Shown: positions 7,203 to 14,453 of the stretch, in pieces
How positions within the stretch are numbered: the first letter of the stretch is position 1
Layout: every line of letters starts with the position of its first letter
Source: a virus
Virus record (IMG/VR): IMGVR_UViG_3300025617_000090
Span: 1 to 27,129 of that record
Length of the DNA: 27,129 nt
Direction: 5' to 3' (one strand)
The notes under the pieces: model-generated
The model's database searches: none
The model's input: only the letters and a program-made list of their open reading frames with translations
What the model was told of the DNA's origin: nothing
Position numbers and translations under genes: made by a program

Positions 7203-7410
7203 CCGCAAGCGCGTCAAACGTCGCGCGGAGATCACGGGTTGTGAGTTCGCTGTCGATGGTCCGCTGGTGACGCTTTACCCGCCGGAGGGCTTCGCCTTTG
7301 AAGGGGAATACCGGATGCTAGAGCGAGAGGTAGACCCAGGTTGGGTAACCAAGTTGGATATCTACGAGGAACTGTTCGACGCGATGGACGACATACGCCC
7401 CATGAGCTAA
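7186..7410 (+). CDS. Small protein of unknown function, second gene of head-operon island
   Basis: The frame starting at GTG 7186 gives 74 residues; TTG 7195 is an alternative start. It overlaps the preceding gene by 17 nt, so the two are probably co-translated. The N-terminus is very basic (SRKRVKRRAEITG), the middle reads as beta strands (LVTLYPPEGFAFEGEYRML) and the C-terminus is acidic (YEELFDAMDDIRPMS). The family is not recognised. Its stop overlaps the stop of the converging minus-strand gene within the tetranucleotide CTAA (7407-7410), leaving no room for a separate terminator. Confidence 0.6.
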   Translation: MFPLPSRKRVKRRAEITGCEFAVDGPLVTLYPPEGFAFEGEYRMLEREVDPGWVTKLDIYEELFDAMDDIRPMS

Positions 7411-7589
7411 CGCGTTTCAGTTACCTCGGTAACACGAACCTCGCGTTGTGGCTTCTTCGCCTCGCGCTTATCCTCGTCCAAGTCGGCGATCGCCTTAGCC
7501 ATAGTGGAAGCCAAGTCTTTGATGACACCAGAGGAGGGCTTGCCAGCAACCTTCAGGATCGCCTCTTCGATCTGCTTTTCCGTAGCCAT
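7407..7589 (-). CDS. Small helical protein after the protease
   Basis: This 60-residue protein, beginning MATEKQIEEAILKVAGKPSS, is charged and largely helical with a basic then Thr/Val-rich end (VRVTEVTETR). It starts at the protease stop (TAATG overlap), so the two are coupled. Small proteins at this spot between protease and capsid genes occur in many phages of actinobacteria; their role is unknown, possibly a scaffold or structural accessory. Confidence 0.6.
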   Translation of the reverse strand: MATEKQIEEAILKVAGKPSSGVIKDLASTMAKAIADLDEDKREAKKPQREVRVTEVTETR

Positions 7590-9208
7590 TATGCTCCCAT
7601 CAACAGTTCTAGTTTCTTCTTCTTCAAAGCCAGCATCGCCTTAGCCTTGTCCTCGTCGGCGGCTTGATCCACCTCCGGCTTCTCCGGCGCGATCGAGTCT
7701 AACACGTCCGTCAGCAGTCGAGTATCCTCGTCGGTCATCGTTTCGCCGTTCTCAAGTTTCAGCAAAGCGTCCGACAGGGCGTCCACATCCACATCGGCTC
7801 TTTCTGCGACCTTCGCCAAGCCGCGCACGGAGGTAGTACCACTCGTACCCTCGTAAGCCGGGAAAGCCACAAGGGATACCTCGTGCAACATAACCTCGCG
7901 AAGCACGCGCTCGTTACCAGCGGCGTTCCAATCATCGCCACCCTTCGGAACCGTGAAACCGAACGACATAGCATCTACGTCCCCGCGACGCAGAAGTTCA
8001 GCTGCGTCTCGACCTCTAGAGGTGTTGGGTAGCGTAGCCATAACCTTCAGACCACGCTCGTCCTCGATCAGTTTCATAGTCCCAGAGCGCGTAGAACCGA
8101 GCACCTCGCTCGTATCGTGGTTCCAGAGTAACTTGATGTCGTTACGGCTCTTAAGGGAACGCAGGAAGGCTCCCGGCGCGATACGCTCGACGAAACTACC
8201 CGATCGGGAGCCGCCGGGGAGAGGGCGAGAGTCAGACTCAAAGACAGCAGCGTATCCCTCGAAGCGCATCCCCTCCTCGGAATCGATGATCTCGTAATCG
8301 ACAGGATTGACGCGCAGTTCTAGTTCTTTCAAAGCCTTACCTCTTGTCCGTCCTTCGTTTTCTTTTTCCATTCTAGCAATGACTCCATCCGCGTAGTCGT
8401 AAGCACGCTGCGCCGCCCTCTTCGACGGACCGCTACCCCATAACAGGTGAGCGACGACACCGTTGGAAGGGTAATTCTCGTTGTCAGGATCGGCGGCGGG
8501 AGCATCTAGGTCTACCATGTGCCTCGCGATCCAAGCGCGGAGGCGTACCCACTTGTCAGGCGTCACGTTCCCGCGAGCCATCGCCCGAGCCTCGTTGATA
8601 GTCCTCTGACGCAAACCATCGCCACCGAGTCCCTCCTCAACATAAGCCAGTCCTCTTCGGGCGGCTGCCCTCATATAAGCTGGAGGCTCCAAGTTCACCT
8701 GACGCATAGCCATACCGAGATAAGAACGGGTCAGGTCCTCGATCTTTGTCAGCGTAGATAGTTTATGCCCCACGATTGTCTCGGTAGCCATCCACTCAGC
8801 ACCATCGTCCGTTTCCTCTTCTCGGAATATACGGATAAGCGCGGCAGGATCGTCCTCTTCGGCTGTGATCTCAAAGTCCGTGTCAGGGACACTCACCGTG
8901 CCATCGAGAATAATCTCTTCGATGCGTCCCCGAGCCATCCCGCCGGAAGAGTCCCACTCAACGAAGTCCCCGACAGAAACCTCGCCCGGTTCCGCGCGAT
9001 CGCTAATACCTTCTTCGTCAGAACGTTCTAGCAGATTAGGGCTATATTCGCCGCCGGGTTCTAAGTCTTCCGAAAGTGAAGCAGCTACCATATGAGCGAT
9101 CGCCTCGTCCTTTGTAGCGTGACAACCGCCCTCGATAAGTGATCCGTCACTCTTCACGACAGCCCAGTTCGGGCAATCAGGTGACTCGTCATAAATGTAA
9201 TAAGGCAT
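7589..9208 (-). CDS. Prohead maturation protease with long N-terminal extension
   Basis: This 539-residue protein is much longer than the usual HK97 protease of about 200-250 residues. Residues about 292-470 hold the protease (U35 type): FEGYAAVFESDSRPL, IAPGAFLRSL, LLWNHD (candidate catalytic His), DAMSFGFTVP (candidate catalytic Ser) and LHEVSLVAFPAYEGT. Upstream are a small domain (MPYYIYDESPDCPNWAVVKS, GGCHATKDEAIAHMVAASL), a tudor-like barrel around 75-130 (VSVGDFVEWDSSGGMARGRI, resembling DUF2945/Hva1) and a helical part around 175-285. The C-terminus (about 475-539) is an acidic then Lys-rich helix, likely scaffold-like. It would cleave the capsid delta domain during head maturation. 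Confidence 0.85.
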   Translation of the reverse strand: MPYYIYDESPDCPNWAVVKSDGSLIEGGCHATKDEAIAHMVAASLSEDLEPGGEYSPNLLERSDEEGISDRAEPGEVSVGDFVEWDSSGGMARGRIEEIILDGTVSVPDTDFEITAEEDDPAALIRIFREEETDDGAEWMATETIVGHKLSTLTKIEDLTRSYLGMAMRQVNLEPPAYMRAAARRGLAYVEEGLGGDGLRQRTINEARAMARGNVTPDKWVRLRAWIARHMVDLDAPAADPDNENYPSNGVVAHLLWGSGPSKRAAQRAYDYADGVIARMEKENEGRTRGKALKELELRVNPVDYEIIDSEEGMRFEGYAAVFESDSRPLPGGSRSGSFVERIAPGAFLRSLKSRNDIKLLWNHDTSEVLGSTRSGTMKLIEDERGLKVMATLPNTSRGRDAAELLRRGDVDAMSFGFTVPKGGDDWNAAGNERVLREVMLHEVSLVAFPAYEGTSGTTSVRGLAKVAERADVDVDALSDALLKLENGETMTDEDTRLLTDVLDSIAPEKPEVDQAADEDKAKAMLALKKKKLELLMGA

Positions 9209-9486
9209 TAGTCGTTCTTCCGTATGTCTAAGACACCAACCTCTAACCCGTCCGGGTCGGACATGGCGTATAGCACATCGTTAGGTTGCAGCGTTATCTG
9301 GATAGTAGCGCCGGGATCGATGTGGATTGAGTCCGCGAGGGTCATATCAGCGGGACCGATATGTACGTAATGGTTAGAGCTCTTCGTCATGTTATGAAGT
9401 GTCACATCATGCGGTTGATTATCGCCGCCGACGATCAGCGTTGCTGTCGTATCGGAAAGCGTGACGGAAGTGGTGGTTACTGGCAT
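9208..9486 (-). CDS. Small beta-rich structural protein (possible head decoration)
   Basis: This 92-residue protein is nearly all predicted beta strand (SVTLSDTTATLIVGG, DVTLHNMT, HYVHIGPADMTL, ATIQITLQPNDVLYAMSD). This single jelly-roll-like pattern is found in small phage capsid-decoration or fibre-base proteins. It lies between portal and protease genes, and the start codon overlaps the portal stop. I did not recognise it with certainty; the structural role is inferred from position and strand pattern. Confidence 0.6.
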   Translation of the reverse strand: MPVTTTSVTLSDTTATLIVGGDNQPHDVTLHNMTKSSNHYVHIGPADMTLADSIHIDPGATIQITLQPNDVLYAMSDPDGLEVGVLDIRKND

Positions 9487-10850
9487 TAGACGACCTCATC
9501 TTTGTAAACTGATTCGGGGTCGATCGGGTCGATCGCAGTGACCTGTTGCAAAGCGCTCGGAGGCAATCCGGTGTGAACGATCGGCGGCAAGCCCAGCATC
9601 TCTAGCACATCAGCCGGTTGGAAACCAGCCGCAACGAGTTTCTGAGCACCCTCGATTTTGCTCTTTAGGGCAGTCACGTTGGAATCGTCGATATTGACGT
9701 TAGCGAGTGGCACGCGTACCTTATCAGCGCTCTCAGTATCCATCGGGGACAAGTCTTCTAAGCGGCGGACATCGTTGATAGTCAAAAAGCCCGACTGAAG
9801 ACCCGTAGCGTATGCCGAGGATCGTGACTGAATATCAGCGCGTAGCAGACCATCGAGGTTGAACTTTAGGAAAGCCTCTTCTCCGCCAGGTGAGCGAGCG
9901 AGCAGTTTAGACATAGCGCCTTCGATCTTCGTGATGATCGGTCGCAAACCGTGAGTGACCCAAGCGAGATTAGTCTGCTCGACGCTCGCGTAAGAGTTAG
10001 TTCCCGGGAGCGCCAGGAGGTGAGGAGGCACGTTGAACGCACGGGCGACATCTTCTACCGCCATATGACGCGCTTCTAGCGACTGAGAAGCAGCCGGGTC
10101 GATTTGAGTCGCCTTGAACGTCGCGCCGCCGGAAAGGACGCCGGTGCGATGACCACGACGCCAACCCTTGTGGCGAGAATCGAACCCGCTCGCCAAGTTG
10201 GAGGCTTGCTCGGCGGTCAAGTTACCAGGGAACTCGATAATACCGGACAAGTTCGTGCCCATACCAAAGAACGTAGCCGCGAAGCGCTCCAAAGCGAGAG
10301 CCAAACCGAAGTTTTCCTTCAAAGCCTTAGTTCTAGACTCGCCGCGTATCTGACCCGGACGAACGAGATCGGGAATAAAGATAACGTCCTCGTGGCTAAG
10401 GACTTTCTCTTCGCCTTCGAGGATAAACTGCAAGCGACCGAGAGCGTTACGTTTCACTTCAACATGCGTCGGGTTTAGAACCGTAAGATTGACGACCTCA
10501 CCACGACGATTGCTGAACACTCTAATAAAAGCGTTGCCATCTAGTAGTAATGACACGATGAGGGAATTGTAGAACGCCTCTCGTGGGAGATCGACATCTG
10601 GACTACTAACCCAAAGCGGTTTGGGTCGGTAGGGAACTCTCGTTTCGCCATCGCGTACAAAACTATCTAGAGGGAGCGTCGAGATCGTGTCAGCGATGAG
10701 AGAAACAGCGGAATAAACAGCGTTTACTTGGAAGACCGTCTTCTCATCGACGTTCGTCGCCGATAAGGTTCCGAAGGCGATGTCGTCACCGGACTCGAAG
10801 ACCGTCTGAAAGTCGATCGCCCTCTGCTCGAACAGTTTATTGAATACCAC
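9486..10850 (-). CDS. Portal protein
   Basis: This 454-residue HK97-type (phage_portal) protein forms the twelve-part ring through which DNA enters the head. Recognisable features are NAVYSAVSLIADTISTLPLD near the N-terminus, HEDVIFIPDLVRPGQIRGES in the middle, and the clip/stem segment RHMAVEDVARAFNVPPHLLA with SYASVEQTNLAWVTHGLRP, which is highly characteristic. It starts with GTG directly after the TAA of the small membrane protein, so translation is likely coupled. The C-terminal part is acidic. Confidence 0.93.
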   Translation of the reverse strand: MVFNKLFEQRAIDFQTVFESGDDIAFGTLSATNVDEKTVFQVNAVYSAVSLIADTISTLPLDSFVRDGETRVPYRPKPLWVSSPDVDLPREAFYNSLIVSLLLDGNAFIRVFSNRRGEVVNLTVLNPTHVEVKRNALGRLQFILEGEEKVLSHEDVIFIPDLVRPGQIRGESRTKALKENFGLALALERFAATFFGMGTNLSGIIEFPGNLTAEQASNLASGFDSRHKGWRRGHRTGVLSGGATFKATQIDPAASQSLEARHMAVEDVARAFNVPPHLLALPGTNSYASVEQTNLAWVTHGLRPIITKIEGAMSKLLARSPGGEEAFLKFNLDGLLRADIQSRSSAYATGLQSGFLTINDVRRLEDLSPMDTESADKVRVPLANVNIDDSNVTALKSKIEGAQKLVAAGFQPADVLEMLGLPPIVHTGLPPSALQQVTAIDPIDPESVYKDEVV

Positions 10851-10979
10851 TTATTTTCCCATCGCAAAGCCGATTAGTATTAGCAAACCTCCACCGATAA
10901 CGAAACCGAGCGGCAGTGCGAACAGCGCGGCTCCGGTTGTCACGGCAACAGCACCTAGTATCTGTAAGGTCGTGGACAT
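10851..10979 (-). CDS. Small membrane protein between terminase and portal
   Basis: This 42-residue frame is almost entirely hydrophobic: MSTTLQILGAVAVTTG, then LFALPLGFVIGGGLLILIGF, ending MGK. It would form one long or two short membrane spans. A short AGGA element precedes ATG 10979, and its TAA abuts the portal GTG. The tight packing between two conserved genes supports a real gene. Function is unknown; tiny membrane proteins at this site are common in phages of actinobacteria. Confidence 0.7.
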   Translation of the reverse strand: MSTTLQILGAVAVTTGAALFALPLGFVIGGGLLILIGFAMGK

Positions 10980-10984
10980 TTTTC

Positions 10985-12511
10985 CTATCCAAAGAATTCA
11001 GGGACTACATCTTCTATTCTACCCACAGTTGCTCGGTCATATGCTAAGACCGCCGCGACCGCGCCGTCAATCTTCCTCATACTATTACGTTTCTCTTTCA
11101 CGATACGAGGACCTAACGAGTCTACCTTCGTGACCGCGTTCTCTAAATGGCGTGAAAGAGTAGGATCGCCGTCGTGAACGATTTGCTTGGAAGTCACAGC
11201 GTCATAGAACTTCGCACAAGCAGGAACCATACGCCGCGCACTAGTCGATGGCCATTCCACAACGGGTAATCCCATATCTTCGAGGACCTGCATACTGCGT
11301 TGCCAACGGAAAGGGTCACAAGCGATCTCCCGGACATTCCTATGCTCTTTGCAGAACTCGATAATGGTATTCTCGACGTCCGATATATCCACCCGCCACT
11401 CATCGCTGTCGGTTTCCTGCTTTTCCCAAGCTTTCACTAGAAAGACACGGGAAGGTTCTTCCTCATTCTTCGGAACGGTCGCCCCGACGACCACAGAAGC
11501 GTCACCGGAGAACGATCCATCGAAGCCCAAGACGATCTCATCATCATGTTTCACGTGAAACTCTCCCTCGCAAGCGTCCCAAGCTCCGTTAGGTAGCCAA
11601 GCGATCTGGCTAGAAACCCACTGATTACAGCGTTTAGTACGGAACTCCGCCTCGGGAGTCCTTCGCACAGCCGATTTGAAGTCGTTTTCATCGTTTAGAT
11701 CGGCGAAGCCAGGGTTAGCCGCCGCCCAAACCTCGGGAGCCTTATGATCGCCCTCCGCTTCCCACCATGCCATGAAGAAGGAGTCATCTTCCGTTTCCCC
11801 TTTAGCGATGGACTTACCGTAGTTGTATAGCGTGTAAGCGATAGAGTCCCGACCGGTGCTATCAGCCTTCGTCCCAGCAGTCGTGATCGCCATCAAAGAA
11901 GCCTTATTACCTCTAGCGCCCATCGCCAAAGACATAACATCGAACAGTTCCCGATTCGGTTGCGCGTGCAACTCGTCGAACATGACGAACGTAGGGTTTA
12001 GTCCCTCTTTTGAGTAAGCCTCCGCCGACAACACCCGATATACGGAGTTCTTTTCCGGTATGTGGATAGCGTTCCGGTAAACCTTAGCCATAGAAGACAA
12101 GTCTTCGCTCGCCTCGATCATCCTCACAGCATCACGGAACACGATCCTCGCCTGATCGGTCTCAGCCGCCACAGAATAGACCTCCCCGCCCTCCGGTCCC
12201 ACGATTAGTGAATACAGCGCCAGGATGGAGCCGAGCGCACTCTTACCGTTCTTCCGAGGCATACCCACCAGGTTGATACGGTTCCGCAAGCCGCCGTCTT
12301 CATATGCGAACAGATGTTCGATAAGCGTTCTTTGCCAATCGCGCAGCTCTAACGCCTGACCCGCCCTCCCAGCGACGGAGTCCTTCGTGATCAGACCGTA
12401 GTTATCCGCGAAGTCATTGACGTACGCTCCGTAGGATCGTTGTAGGGCTTCACTCGGTAAAGGTGTCAGCCACTTCGGAGGCCACGATGTCGTGGTTGTT
12501 TGCTCGCTCAA
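10985..12511 (-). CDS. terL: Terminase large subunit
   Basis: This is the packaging motor ATPase and nuclease. The Walker A region is NLVGMPRKNGKSALGSILAL, Walker B is FVMFDELHAQ, and the nuclease domain starts at VLGFDGSFSGDASVVVGAT (first acidic residue D) and continues with REIACDPFRWQ. The TTG at 12511 is preferred because GGAGGAG lies 4-6 nt upstream and the protein then starts near the conserved PPKWLTPLP segment, giving 508 residues. A longer frame from ATG 12556 exists but adds only Arg-rich sequence inside the small-subunit gene. The gene overlaps terS by about 60 nt. Confidence 0.93.
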   Translation of the reverse strand: MSEQTTTTSWPPKWLTPLPSEALQRSYGAYVNDFADNYGLITKDSVAGRAGQALELRDWQRTLIEHLFAYEDGGLRNRINLVGMPRKNGKSALGSILALYSLIVGPEGGEVYSVAAETDQARIVFRDAVRMIEASEDLSSMAKVYRNAIHIPEKNSVYRVLSAEAYSKEGLNPTFVMFDELHAQPNRELFDVMSLAMGARGNKASLMAITTAGTKADSTGRDSIAYTLYNYGKSIAKGETEDDSFFMAWWEAEGDHKAPEVWAAANPGFADLNDENDFKSAVRRTPEAEFRTKRCNQWVSSQIAWLPNGAWDACEGEFHVKHDDEIVLGFDGSFSGDASVVVGATVPKNEEEPSRVFLVKAWEKQETDSDEWRVDISDVENTIIEFCKEHRNVREIACDPFRWQRSMQVLEDMGLPVVEWPSTSARRMVPACAKFYDAVTSKQIVHDGDPTLSRHLENAVTKVDSLGPRIVKEKRNSMRKIDGAVAAVLAYDRATVGRIEDVVPEFFG

Positions 12512-12941
12512 TGATCTCCTCCAGTTTGCTTCGCGCTTTGACCTGCGCCACGCCAAGTCTAGTTCTATCAGCCGGTGTTAGACCCAAAGAAGCCAAGTTC
12601 TCTTTGATAAGACCGGAAAGTCTATCCACGCGGCGTCCGATCGCCATATCATCGTTCTGCATAGTTTTGATACGCAAGTTCCAACGCTCATCAACCATCT
12701 CGCAAGTCATGAGCAACATTTCGGAGTCGGCATCGAAACTAATCCAGTTAGCGCCCATCAACCAAATGCGATCCCAGAGTTCCTTACCTGGCTTAAGCAA
12801 CGGTCGCGGCGGTTCCGGTATGCCCTGAACGCGTGGCAACTCTTGGAGTTCATCGTCCTTCGGTAACGCCCTCTTACCTGGATTACCTAACAACCTCTTT
12901 TGCTCGATAGGCGTGGGAGGTCTGCCCTTCTGAGCCATCAC
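12450..12941 (-). CDS. terS: Terminase small subunit (P27-like)
   Basis: This 163-residue DNA-recognition subunit opens with MAQKGRPPTPIEQKRLLGNP and GKRALPKDDELQELPRV, the standard start of P27-family small terminases (G-R-P-P-x-P, R-L-x-G-N-P-G). The middle has WDRIWLMGANWISFDADSEM, and the C-terminus has LGLTPADRTRLGVAQVKARS. It lies directly before terL, with ATGA overlap to the kinase gene upstream, so kinase and terminase are made from one message. Confidence 0.9.
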   Translation of the reverse strand: MMAQKGRPPTPIEQKRLLGNPGKRALPKDDELQELPRVQGIPEPPRPLLKPGKELWDRIWLMGANWISFDADSEMLLMTCEMVDERWNLRIKTMQNDDMAIGRRVDRLSGLIKENLASLGLTPADRTRLGVAQVKARSKLEEIIERANNHDIVASEVADTFTE

Positions 12942-13522
12942 ACACTCGCTTCATCCATCGGTAGGTCTATCGCCTCTCGAATGATGTCGGCGATCGCTGT
13001 TGGTCCTATATTAGTAGTATCGACAGGTAAAGCAGGGATACCGTTGGTCACCGCCTTCTCGAACATGCGGAAGCTCGCTGTAGCCCTCCCTTTGATCCAG
13101 GTAGGGTTTTGGTCGGACCCGCGCTCCCGACGCCTCTGCGCGGCGTTCTCAGCCGTTAGTAGTACCACCAGGGTCTTGCACCGCATACCCAGCGTAAATA
13201 AGAACTTCTCGTTCGCGAGCCGCGCTCCCTCCCCCAATATAACGCTTGGGAGATCGTCCTCAGCCGCCCAAGCCACCGCGTCCGGGTTCACACTCATACC
13301 GAGCGCGTCCGTACCGGAGAAAGTGCCCCGAGTCCTACCAAGACGCACGCCCGATCCTGCGCCGCCTTCCAACGGTTCGCCCCACAACTGACCGCGCAAC
13401 CGGATCGCCTCCCCCACTCGATAGTGCGAAGAGAGTGCGTTCATCACGGTCGTCTTTCCAACACCAGGTTCTCCTACGAGATAAACCGCGATACTAGAAC
13501 TCTCCAAAGCGCACGCCCCCAC
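12938..13522 (-). CDS. P-loop kinase of the phage DNA-base hypermodification type
   Basis: This protein has a Walker A motif, LVGEPGVGKTTVM, then TRGTFSGTDALGMSVNPDAV and VILGEGARLANEKFLFTLGM, and AAQRRRERGSDQNPTWIKGR near the C-terminus. The FSGTDALxM, GEGxRLAN and RGSxQxxTWxKGR motifs match the phage kinase family that includes 5-hydroxymethyl-dU DNA kinases. Those enzymes phosphorylate hydroxymethylated bases in DNA so that other groups can be added. GTG 13522 is chosen because TAAGAT ends 8 nt upstream and no Shine-Dalgarno is present; TTG 13531 and later codons are possible. It is downstream of the dioxygenase and overlaps terS by 4 nt. Family assignment is strong, substrate is inferred. 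Confidence 0.78.
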   Translation of the reverse strand: MGACALESSSIAVYLVGEPGVGKTTVMNALSSHYRVGEAIRLRGQLWGEPLEGGAGSGVRLGRTRGTFSGTDALGMSVNPDAVAWAAEDDLPSVILGEGARLANEKFLFTLGMRCKTLVVLLTAENAAQRRRERGSDQNPTWIKGRATASFRMFEKAVTNGIPALPVDTTNIGPTAIADIIREAIDLPMDEASV

Positions 13523-13530
13523 TCTATGCA

Positions 13531-13536
13531 ATCTTA
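13531..13536 (-). promoter_or_regulatory. Possible -10 box for the kinase-terminase transcript
   Basis: TAAGAT on the minus strand lies 8 nt before GTG 13522, fitting a leaderless start. It follows a hairpin at the end of the dioxygenase gene, as expected for a new transcription unit. No good -35 is seen. Confidence 0.35.
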
Positions 13537-13553
13537 AAAATTATTTTCGCGCC

Positions 13554-13575
13554 ATAGGCATTCGCCTATTTTTTT
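13554..13575 (+). terminator. Hairpin with T-run at the end of the dioxygenase gene
   Basis: ATAGGC and GCCTAT pair around a 4-nt ATTC loop and are followed on the plus strand by a run of Ts, the form of an intrinsic terminator. It overlaps the dioxygenase stop codon. On the minus strand it is followed by GGCGCG and only later AATTTTT, so it would end sense transcripts poorly. No plus-strand gene ends here, so its target is unclear. Confidence 0.45.
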
Positions 13576-14453
13576 ACGATCTTCGTGTCGCCGTTGGAGC
13601 GTCCCGTCTTGACTTTCTCTTTTAGGGAATCGATGCTGTCGCCTACCATGCCTGCCTCGCGCTCCTTGCGCCGCTTGCGGGCTTCCCCGATCTCGACAGC
13701 GTAGGTGTGGCAGTCCTTCATTCCTCTCTTAGCGTAGAAGACGATCGAGTAGCGGTAGCCGTCCTTTTGGCGGACTGACATCGGTGTTACCCCGTGAACA
13801 TACTTGTAGCCGTTGAACCATAGTGCCCAACCGTCTTTACACGCGATCGTCATACCGTATTCGGGCATGTGAAGGTTGCCGCCATCCATACCGCGACGTA
13901 CGACGGGCATAGCTGACCAGGTATCGAAGTTAGCGCCGTCCCTGTGATATGGCAAAGGGCTTGACTGGTTGATAACGCCGGAGGTCCAAAGTGTTTCATC
14001 GGTCATACGCCATTCCGGTAGGACGACATCGATCTCTTTGAAGTCGTTTTCGAAGACTTCCGGCAACTCCTGACGCAGATACGATGCCAAAACATCCGAG
14101 GTTTCGTTTAGGGTCATCTGGGATTCGGGGTCTTCGTAAGTGAAAGACGTGGGAGTGCAGGCTTCCCGTTGGAGCACCGCCGAGCGGGTCGTCATACCGA
14201 ACGTCCGGGAAACGTTGCGCGTGCCGGAGGATCGTAAAGTCGTGGAGTAGTGCGTCTTCAGCACAGCGGCGCGTAGAGGTGTTACCTTCTCCGGGTATGG
14301 CGCGTACATAAGAACTGCCTCACCGGTTTCCGCGTCGCGGTAGATACCAGCTTCTGTGATGTTAGGTACGATGTCGGGCACCGTTTCACCCACGACAGCA
14401 TCGGCGTCCTTCTTATCCAAAACACGGGTTATTTCATACTCTGGTAGTTTCAC
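13566..14453 (-). CDS. TET/JBP-like 2-oxoglutarate, Fe(II)-dependent DNA base dioxygenase
   Basis: This 295-residue protein has the double-stranded beta-helix dioxygenase signature: H170 and D172 (PYHRDGANFDTWS), H220 (YKYVHGVTP) and R234 (DGYRYSIVFY), with GGNLHMPEYGMTIACKDGWA between. The H-x-D, G-G-x-L-x-x-P-x-Y-G, H-G and R-x-S-I-V-F-Y order matches the TET/JBP superfamily, which oxidises the 5-methyl group of thymine or 5-methylcytosine in DNA. H/D/H bind iron and R binds 2-oxoglutarate. The C-terminus (250-295) is Lys/Arg-rich and may bind DNA. It overlaps the ParB-like gene by 4 nt and precedes the kinase. Whether the substrate is T or 5mC cannot be told; no methyltransferase is in the window. 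A general dioxygenase is the alternative. Confidence 0.78.
   Translation of the reverse strand: MKLPEYEITRVLDKKDADAVVGETVPDIVPNITEAGIYRDAETGEAVLMYAPYPEKVTPLRAAVLKTHYSTTLRSSGTRNVSRTFGMTTRSAVLQREACTPTSFTYEDPESQMTLNETSDVLASYLRQELPEVFENDFKEIDVVLPEWRMTDETLWTSGVINQSSPLPYHRDGANFDTWSAMPVVRRGMDGGNLHMPEYGMTIACKDGWALWFNGYKYVHGVTPMSVRQKDGYRYSIVFYAKRGMKDCHTYAVEIGEARKRRKEREAGMVGDSIDSLKEKVKTGRSNGDTKIVKK

Noticed and set aside
7759-7974. Short frame within the protease gene on the same strand
   Set aside because: It overlaps the protease C-terminal region in another frame and has Arg/Cys/Leu-rich noise with no start signal.
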